Positions 59,511 to 64,000 of a stretch of 64,000 nt of DNA are shown here, in pieces (within the stretch, counting starts at the first letter, position 1; each line of letters opens with the position of its first letter). Position numbers and translations under genes: made by a program. Location: contig NZ_SDWV01000008.1 in the NCBI RefSeq assembly GCF_004137345.1, positions 62,001-126,000 of the forward strand, given 5' to 3'. The notes under the pieces are model-generated. The model made no database searches and was not told the DNA's origin. It saw only the letters and a program-made list of their open reading frames with translations. The DNA comes from Nocardioides zhouii (GTDB taxonomy: Bacteria; Actinomycetota; Actinomycetes; Propionibacteriales; Nocardioidaceae).

Positions 59511-60434
59511 ATGCTTCACACCGCAACACGGCGCGTCGGCGCGATTGCCGCTGCCGGCGCCCTGGGCGCCGCTGCACTCGTCGCACTGGCATCGCCTGCA
59601 GCCCAGGCCGCCACCGCAGCCACGACGTACACCTGCACCTTCCCGAGCCTCGGCGCCCGGGACATCCCGGTGTCGATCACGGCCACCCTGCCGCCGGCGG
59701 CGAACGCCGGTCTCGACGCCCCGGCCATCCCGGTGCTGCTGAGCGTCACGCTTCCCGGTGACGTCGTCGACGCGGCCAAGGGCCTCTTCGGTGCCACCTC
59801 GATCGGTGGGTTCTCCAACGACATGGTCGCCACCCTCGACGAGCTCTCGTCCTCGGACGGCGCCGACCTGCCGCTGCAGAACGCGCGTTTCCCGCAGACC
59901 GCGGTGCCGACGACGGCGAACACGCCGCTGACGCTCAACACGCCCAACCCCCTCACGACCGCGGGCGCCGTTCCGGCCTCGACGGTGCCGGTGAACCTGC
60001 CGGGCGCCGGCACGTACGACATCGTCGTGCCGTCGGCGTTCAAGTTCACTGCCACCAAGCAGGGCGACGTGACGATGCTCGCCGACGTCCCGTGCGTCTT
60101 CAAGCCGGGCTCCCCGTCGAGCCTCGGGTCGGTCGTCCTCGCCGAGAACGAGTCGACCACGGTCGCCACGCCGACCAAGAGGGTCACCCCGCTGGGCCAG
60201 AAGACCAAGCTCAAGGTCGTCGTGGACGCCGCCAACGAGGTGCCCACCGGCACGGTCAAGGTCCTGTCGGGCACCAAGGTGGTCGGCAAGGGCGTGCTGA
60301 ACGACAAGGGCAAGGTGAAGGTGACGCTGAAGAAGGCGCTGCCCGCCGGCAAGACCAAGCTCAAGGTGCTCTACCCGGGTGACGACTACACCGCGAAGTC
60401 GAAGGACAAGAAGGTCGTGGTGCGGGTCGGCTGA
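59511..60434 (+). CDS. Secreted protein with DUF6801-like and Ig-like repeat domains
   Basis: A 307-residue exported protein. Signal peptide: about 1-33 (MLHTATRRVGAIAAAGALGAAALVALASPAAQA). Then a beta-rich N-terminal domain (about 40-205, YTCTFPSLGARDIPVSITATLP...VPCVFKPG, two cysteines that could pair) and a C-terminal Ig-like domain (about 220-307) with lysine-rich TGTVKVLSGTKVVGKGVLNDKGKVKVTLKKALPAGKTKLKVLYPGD, typical of bacterial Ig-like 3 (Big_5) domains. It is probably a cell-surface or adhesion protein; no catalytic motif. It has a GGAGGGG ribosome site and is followed by a strong terminator hairpin. Confidence 0.8.
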   Translation: MLHTATRRVGAIAAAGALGAAALVALASPAAQAATAATTYTCTFPSLGARDIPVSITATLPPAANAGLDAPAIPVLLSVTLPGDVVDAAKGLFGATSIGGFSNDMVATLDELSSSDGADLPLQNARFPQTAVPTTANTPLTLNTPNPLTTAGAVPASTVPVNLPGAGTYDIVVPSAFKFTATKQGDVTMLADVPCVFKPGSPSSLGSVVLAENESTTVATPTKRVTPLGQKTKLKVVVDAANEVPTGTVKVLSGTKVVGKGVLNDKGKVKVTLKKALPAGKTKLKVLYPGDDYTAKSKDKKVVVRVG

Positions 60435-60452
60435 TCTCACCACCACCTGATC

Positions 60453-60490
60453 GACCGCCCGGTCGGTGCCTCGGCACCGGCCGGGCGGTC
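60453..60490 (+). terminator. Strong hairpin terminator after the secreted Ig-like gene
   Basis: GACCGCCCGG (60453-60462) pairs with CCGGGCGGTC (60481-60490), and inside it CGGTGCC pairs with GGCACCG around a 2-nt loop, with one T:G step; the stem is about 18 bp. It is followed by GTCGTTCCC, only weakly U-rich, as usual in high-GC terminators. It isolates the downstream acyl-CoA dehydrogenase. Confidence 0.85.
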
Positions 60491-60573
60491 GTCGTTCCCG
60501 GCCGTTCCGGACGTGGCCATGCCCACACTGCAGACGGCTGCCCACCGATGGTTGGACGTCCTAGAATCTCGGC

Positions 60574-61746
60574 ATGAGCGACTTCCCGCTGTACGCCCTC
60601 TCCGAGGAGCACCAGGCCATCCGCGAGGCCGTCCGCGCCGTGTGCGACGCCAAGATCGCGCCGTTCGCGGCCGAGGTCGACGAGGAGGCCCGCTACCCGC
60701 GCGAGGCAGCCGCAGCGCTGCTCGCGTCGGACTTCCACGCCCCGCACGTGCCCGAGGCGTACGGCGGTGCCGGTGCCGACGCGCTCGCCACCGTGCTGGT
60801 GATCGAGGAGGTCGCCCGGGCGTGCGTGTCGTCGTCGCTGATCCCGGCCGTCAACAAGCTCGGCTCGCTGCCGGTGCAGATCGCCGGCTCCGAGGAGCTC
60901 AAGCAGACCTACCTGACCAAGCTCGCGGCCGGGGAGGGCGGCTTCTCCTACTGCCTCTCCGAGCCCGACGCCGGATCCGACGCGGGGGGCATGAAGACCC
61001 GCGCGGTCCGCGACGGCGACGAGTGGGTCATCGACGGCGTGAAGCGCTGGATCACCAACGCCGGCGAGTCCGAGTTCTACACCGTCATGGCCGTCACGGA
61101 CGTCGAGAAGAAGACGCGGGGCGGGGTCTCCGCCTTCGTGGTCGAGAAGTCCGACGAGGGCGTCTCCTTCGGTGCGCCCGAGAAGAAGCTCGGCATCAAG
61201 GGCAGCCCGACCCGCGAGGTCTACTTCGACAAGGTGCGGATCCCCGCCGACCGGATGATCGGCGAGGAGGGCACCGGCTTCACGACCGCGATGCAGACCC
61301 TCGACCACACCCGCGTCACCATCGCCGCCCAGGCCGTCGGGGTCGCGCAGGGTGCCCTCGACTACGCGCTCGGCTACGCCAAGGAGCGCCAGCAGTTCGG
61401 GAAGTCGATCTCCGAGTTCCAGGGGCTGCAGTTCATGCTCGCCGACATGGGCATGAAGGTCGAGGCCGCCCGCCAGATGACGTACGCCGCCGCCGGCCGC
61501 TCGGAGCGCGGCGACGACGACCTCACCTTCTTCGGTGCCGCCGCGAAGTGCTTCGCCTCCGACGTCGCGATGGAGGTCACCGTCAACGCCGTGCAGGTGC
61601 TCGGCGGCTACGGCTACACCCGCGACTACCCGGTCGAGCGGATGATGCGCGACGCGAAGATCACCCAGATCTACGAGGGCACCAACCAGGTCCAGCGGAT
61701 CGTGATGGCCCGCCAGCTGCTGGCCGGGGTGCAGTCGGAGCTCTGA
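60574..61746 (+). CDS. Acyl-CoA dehydrogenase
   Basis: A 390-residue FAD-dependent acyl-CoA dehydrogenase, a paralogue of the one at 35 kb but not a close copy. It has [34 protein letters not shown], substrate-binding [13 protein letters not shown], and the C-terminal [43 protein letters not shown], with Glu of YEGTNQVQ in the catalytic region of short-chain members. The ATG follows TAGAAT by 6 nt (leaderless). It probably oxidises short or branched acyl-CoAs. It is an isolated gene. Confidence 0.94.
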   Translation: MSDFPLYALSEEHQAIREAVRAVCDAKIAPFAAEVDEEARYPREAAAALLASDFHAPHVPEAYGGAGADALATVLVIEEVARACVSSSLIPAVNKLGSLPVQIAGSEELKQTYLTKLAAGEGGFSYCLSEPDAGSDAGGMKTRAVRDGDEWVIDGVKRWITNAGESEFYTVMAVTDVEKKTRGGVSAFVVEKSDEGVSFGAPEKKLGIKGSPTREVYFDKVRIPADRMIGEEGTGFTTAMQTLDHTRVTIAAQAVGVAQGALDYALGYAKERQQFGKSISEFQGLQFMLADMGMKVEAARQMTYAAAGRSERGDDDLTFFGAAAKCFASDVAMEVTVNAVQVLGGYGYTRDYPVERMMRDAKITQIYEGTNQVQRIVMARQLLAGVQSEL

Positions 61747-61754
61747 GCCGCAGG

Positions 61755-61934
61755 TCAGCGACCGAAGAGCTTCGCGAGGAAGCCGCCACCGCCGCCCGCC
61801 TGCTTCTCGGCGGCGGTGTGCTGACCGCCGCACCAGTCCTGGGCGGGGACGCCGGCCTTGACCTGGGCGACGTGCTGGCCGCAGCCGGACCAGGTCGTTC
61901 CGCCGCAGGTCCTGCAACGCACTGCTCGGCACAT
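61755..61934 (-). CDS. Small Cys-rich zinc-ribbon-like protein
   Basis: A 59-residue protein MCRAVRCRTCGGTTWSGCGQ... with cysteines at 2, 7, 10, 18 and 35, then a Gly-rich linker and FLAKLFGR. It matches a widespread small protein type (start MCRAVxCRxCGKTTWAGCG) of unknown role, presumably binding zinc or another thiophilic metal. The ATG chosen leaves this canonical N-terminus; a longer in-frame extension is not supported. It is divergent from a CsoR-family regulator with two G-rich sites between them, so it may be regulated by that protein. Confidence 0.8.
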   Translation of the reverse strand: MCRAVRCRTCGGTTWSGCGQHVAQVKAGVPAQDWCGGQHTAAEKQAGGGGGFLAKLFGR

Positions 61935-61977
61935 GGTGGAGCTCCTTCTGGCGAGGGTCGGTGGTTGGAGCAATACG

Positions 61978-61987
61978 GTAGGGGGTA
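61978..61987. promoter_or_regulatory. G-rich CsoR-type site 1
   Basis: GTAGGGGGTA lies nearer the Cys-rich protein gene. CsoR-family operators are built on G-tracts flanked by TA, and a second related site lies 29 bp away. Binding by the neighbouring regulator is inferred. Confidence 0.55.
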
Positions 61988-62006
61988 TAGGGCCCGAACG
62001 CAAAAC

Positions 62007-62018
62007 ACCCCGGGGGGT
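62007..62018. promoter_or_regulatory. G/C-tract palindrome, CsoR-type site 2
   Basis: ACCCCGGGGGGT has an ACCCC/GGGGT symmetry with TAT following, overlapping a -10 candidate TATGCT (62018-62023) of the regulator gene. It resembles known CsoR-family operators. It would place the regulator in control of its own gene. Confidence 0.62.
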
Positions 62019-62060
62019 ATGCTGGGAACTGGCGCAAGCCGTCGCTGACCAGGAGGACTG

Positions 62061-62327
62061 ATGGAGCTCGACCCGACCCAGATGAAGCCGGTCATCAACC
62101 GCATCAGGCGCGCGCAGGGCCAGTTGGCCGGCGTTCTCAGGTTGCTCGAGGAGGGGCGCGAGTGCGAGGACGTCGTCACCCAGCTCGCGGCGGTGTCGAA
62201 GGCCCTCGACCGCGCCGGGTTCGCCATCGTCGCGAGCGGTCTGCAGCAGTGCCTCGTCGACGGCGACGGTGACATCGACAGCCTCGACGTGAAGAAGCTG
62301 GAGAAGCTCTTCCTCTCGCTCGCCTGA
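62061..62327 (+). CDS. CsoR-family regulator lacking the copper-binding histidine
   Basis: An 88-residue all-helical repressor of the CsoR/RcnR/FrmR fold (RIRRAQGQLAGVLRLLEEGRECEDVVTQLAAVSKALDRAGFAIVASGLQQCL). The copper sensor CsoR uses Cys36-His61-Cys65. Here the corresponding residues are Cys35, Gly60 and Cys64, so the His ligand is missing. A two-cysteine site without His matches persulfide sensors of the CstR type; copper sensing is unlikely. An AGGAGG site precedes the ATG. It is divergent from the Cys-rich protein gene and 32 bp upstream of the dienelactone hydrolase gene. Confidence 0.9.
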   Translation: MELDPTQMKPVINRIRRAQGQLAGVLRLLEEGRECEDVVTQLAAVSKALDRAGFAIVASGLQQCLVDGDGDIDSLDVKKLEKLFLSLA

Positions 62328-62359
62328 TCGGCTTTCGGGCGGCGGCTAGCCTCGACGGC

Positions 62360-63116
62360 GTGCCGACCCTGACCCTGGACCTTCCCGACGGCTCCGCCGA
62401 TGCGTACCTCGCCGCCGCTCCCGACGGGCTCCCGGCCCCGGGCGTGCTGTTCATCGTCGACGCGATCGGCCTACGGCCGCAGATCGAGCGGATGGCCGAC
62501 CGGATCGCGTCGTGGGGCTACACCGTGCTCGCTCCCCACGTCTTCCACCGGGAGGGCGCCGCGGCCGACCTCGCCCCACGCGGCGACCTGCGCGAGCCGG
62601 AGGCCCGGCAGGAGTTCATGAAGGAGGCGATGCCGCGCGTCCAGCGACTGACGCCCGACCTGGTGGCACGGGACTTCCCGGCGTACCTCTCCGCCCTGCG
62701 GGCCCGCCCGGAGGTCGCGGGGGAGGAGGTCGGGGTCACCGGCTACTGCATGGGCGCCCGGATCGCCGTACGCGCGGCCGGGCTCGACTCAGGCGTGGTC
62801 GCGGTCGGTGGGTGGCACGGAGGCGGTCTCGTGACCGACACCCCCCGACAGCCCGCACCTCGTCCTCGCGACCGCCCGGGCGGCCTTCGCCTTCGGGCAC
62901 GCCGACAACGACGGCTCGATGCCGCCCGAGGCGGTCACGGCCCTCGGCGCCGCCCTCGACGCCGCCCTCGACGCGGCCGGCCTGCAGGCGGTCAACGAGG
63001 TCTTCCCCGGCCCGCACGGCTACTCGATGGCCGACACGGGGATGTACGACGAGGAGTCGGCCGAGCGGCACTTCGCCAGCCTGCGGGCGCTGCTCGACCG
63101 GACGCTCCAGCGGTAG
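62360..63116 (+). pseudogene. Dienelactone hydrolase family protein, frameshifted in a C-run
   Basis: The 5' part encodes an alpha/beta-hydrolase of the dienelactone hydrolase type with Cys nucleophile in GYCMGAR. After VVAVGGWHGGGLVTDTP the frame is lost. In the next frame DSPHLVLATARAAFAFGHADNDGSMPPE (Asp of the triad), FPGPHGYSM (His) and the end of the family continue to a TAG. The break falls in a run of six C (62841-62846); five C would restore one 251-residue frame. It may be a sequencing error or a true recent frameshift. The GTG start follows TAGCCT by 7 nt. Confidence 0.85.
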
Positions 63117-63120
63117 GACC

Positions 63121-63696
63121 TCAGGTCGAGGCGCCGCTGCGGGAGTGCTCCGCGATCACCTCGAGGACGTGCGGACCGCCGACGCCACCGAGTCCGGCGA
63201 CGACCCCGTCGCGGACCGGGACGGCACCGGGTGTGCCGGGCACGCCGACGGCCTCGACGGCGGTGGCCGGGGCCATCACCTGCAGCACCGGACCGGTGAT
63301 GCCCTGGGCGCGCACGGTGGAGATGTCCTGGAAGACGACCAGGACGACGTCGCCGCCGTCCGACGCACGGAGTACGTCGTCGAGCACCTCGTCGCACCAC
63401 CCGCAGTCGTGGCTCCAGGCCACCGCGGTCACGGTGTCCACGCCGGCCGTGACGGCCATGTCGGCGAGCGCCTCGGCATAGGTGGTGACCGAGCCGTCCT
63501 CGCGCGCGACCGTCAGGTCCGGGACGGCCTGCCCGACCTCCGGGACCCAGCCCGCCTGGTCCTCACGAGTCGGCTCGTCGTGCTCGTGGCGGTGAGCCTG
63601 CTGCTGCTGCGACGCACCGGTCATCAGGTTGACGCCGAGGTGGCGGCCGGAAGCGCGCCGACGCGCGCCGACGCGCGCGATGGTGCGGATGGACAT
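63121..63696 (-). CDS. Thioredoxin-fold protein with CGWC motif
   Basis: A 191-residue soluble protein. The first about 45 residues are Arg/His/Gln-rich and low-complexity. The rest (50-191) looks like a redoxin/thioredoxin fold: VGQAVPDLTVAREDGSVTTYAEAL, AVAWSHDCGWCDEVLDDVLRA (Cys98/Cys101) and the cis-Pro region AVGVPGTPGAVPVRDGVV. A CGWC active site points to a thiol oxidoreductase, perhaps for a partner membrane protein encoded just upstream. A CAGGAG site precedes the ATG. It is 5 bp from the convergent dienelactone hydrolase remnant. Confidence 0.75.
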   Translation of the reverse strand: MSIRTIARVGARRRASGRHLGVNLMTGASQQQQAHRHEHDEPTREDQAGWVPEVGQAVPDLTVAREDGSVTTYAEALADMAVTAGVDTVTAVAWSHDCGWCDEVLDDVLRASDGGDVVLVVFQDISTVRAQGITGPVLQVMAPATAVEAVGVPGTPGAVPVRDGVVAGLGGVGGPHVLEVIAEHSRSGAST

Positions 63697-63763
63697 GGGT
63701 TCTCCTGGGGTCTGTGGTCGTACGGGTTCGGGGGTCGCGTGTGCCCCCCGGCCCGGACCGGAC

Positions 63764-64000
63764 TCAGGTGGGCAGGACCGCCAGCGGTGGCCCGCGGCCC
63801 GGCGGGACCAGCAGGTGCACGAGCGAGGACCCGAGGCGTACGTCGACCGGGCGCGGGCGCGGCCGGGACACGACCGGCAGGGCCGGGCGCAGCAGGAGCG
63901 AGACGACGTACGACGCCGCCCGCCGGCCGGCCCACCAGAGGACGGCGGTGAGCACGGTGACGAAGAGGTGTGCGGCGACCATCTGCCACGTCCAGCCGGG
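63764..64000 (-). CDS. Membrane protein, N-terminus beyond window edge
   Basis: The frame is open from the right edge to a TGA at 63764, giving at least 78 residues. The visible part has a hydrophobic helix (MVAAHLFVTVLTAVLWWAG) followed by VSLLLRPALPVVSRPRPRPVDVRLG and ends VPPGRGPPLAVLP. The RPRPRP and RGPP segments resemble the tails of actinobacterial membrane proteins found beside copper-related YcnI-type genes, but I cannot confirm this. Lying 67 bp upstream of the CGWC protein on the same strand, it may be its partner. An ATG at 63982 would give only a 72-residue protein; an upstream start outside the window seems more likely. Confidence 0.6.
   Translation of the reverse strand, partial: PGWTWQMVAAHLFVTVLTAVLWWAGRRAASYVVSLLLRPALPVVSRPRPRPVDVRLGSSLVHLLVPPGRGPPLAVLPT

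Noticed and set aside
1..64000. tRNA, rRNA, riboswitch, CRISPR, transposase or integrase
   Set aside because: No cloverleaf with a TTCRA arm, no rRNA stretch, no repeat-spacer array and no transposase or integrase motif was seen in any gap or frame; all gaps are short.

Overview
The window is a contiguous piece of chromosome from a high-GC actinobacterium. Dense packing, very high G/C third positions, many GTG starts, an IdeR-type iron box, AccE, a SigG-type ECF factor, Nei2 and an lpdA-type flavoprotein all point that way. The protein repertoire looks like Nocardioidaceae (Nocardioides or a close relative); this is inference from family recognition, not a database match. There is no sign of prophage, insertion sequence, CRISPR array, rRNA or tRNA. 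No gap between genes exceeds about 150 bp.

Layout. 1-11.2 kb: phosphomannomutase (cut by the left edge), a VOC protein, MOSC, thiol peroxidase, DUF2252, an aldo/keto reductase with its MerR regulator, a nucleotide-sugar-type epimerase coupled to purine nucleoside phosphorylase, a gamma-glutamylcyclotransferase-like protein, two coupled pyridine-nucleotide flavoproteins and endonuclease VIII-like Nei2. The order pmm - PNP - GGCT - lpdA recalls the mycobacterial pmmB-deoD-lpdA neighbourhood. 11.2-16.8 kb: two tandem paralogues of unknown function, a SpoIID-domain exported protein coupled to an SGNH lipoprotein, a DUF2383 protein, an alpha/beta-hydrolase lipoprotein and a NUDIX gene that has lost its catalytic box. 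16.8-27.7 kb: pyruvate carboxylase, a divergent epimerase/TetR pair with paired operators, a SigG-like ECF factor with a coupled membrane protein, a TetR-flavoprotein pair, and the biotinylated acyl-CoA carboxylase alpha subunit.

27.7-34 kb holds the most unusual locus. It is an iron-box-controlled ferric ABC importer (binding protein, permease, ATPase) whose fourth gene, joined like the others by a 4-nt overlap, encodes an adenylation domain, a carrier domain and a membrane acyltransferase-3 domain in one 849-residue chain. 34-43.3 kb: a broken alkaline phosphatase, an acyl-CoA dehydrogenase, a GNAT-like protein, a NarL-type two-component system followed by an ABC-2 exporter, a VTT-like membrane protein with a CDP-alcohol phosphatidyltransferase, and Maf. 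43.3-49.3 kb: a tripartite tricarboxylate transporter (tctCBA) plus a coupled UspA protein, divergent from a CitA/CitB-type two-component system that probably controls it. 49.3-57.9 kb: a DUF885 protein, acyl-CoA carboxylase beta and epsilon subunits, biotin protein ligase, a PH-domain membrane protein, a class III adenylate cyclase, an orphan winged-helix regulator, purK-purE and arfB. 57.9-64 kb: an oxidoreductase, a CoA-binding protein, a secreted Ig-like protein with a strong hairpin terminator, an acyl-CoA dehydrogenase, a small Cys-rich protein divergent from a CsoR-family regulator, a frameshifted dienelactone hydrolase, a thioredoxin-like protein and a membrane protein cut by the right edge.

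Two themes run through the window. First, a TAnnnT-like -10 box lies 6-7 nt before the start codon of more than twenty genes that lack a Shine-Dalgarno sequence, so leaderless transcription appears to be the default here; it also helps choose starts. Second, three genes (NUDIX, alkaline phosphatase, dienelactone hydrolase) are broken by deletions or single-base shifts; at least the last may be a base-calling error in a C-run.
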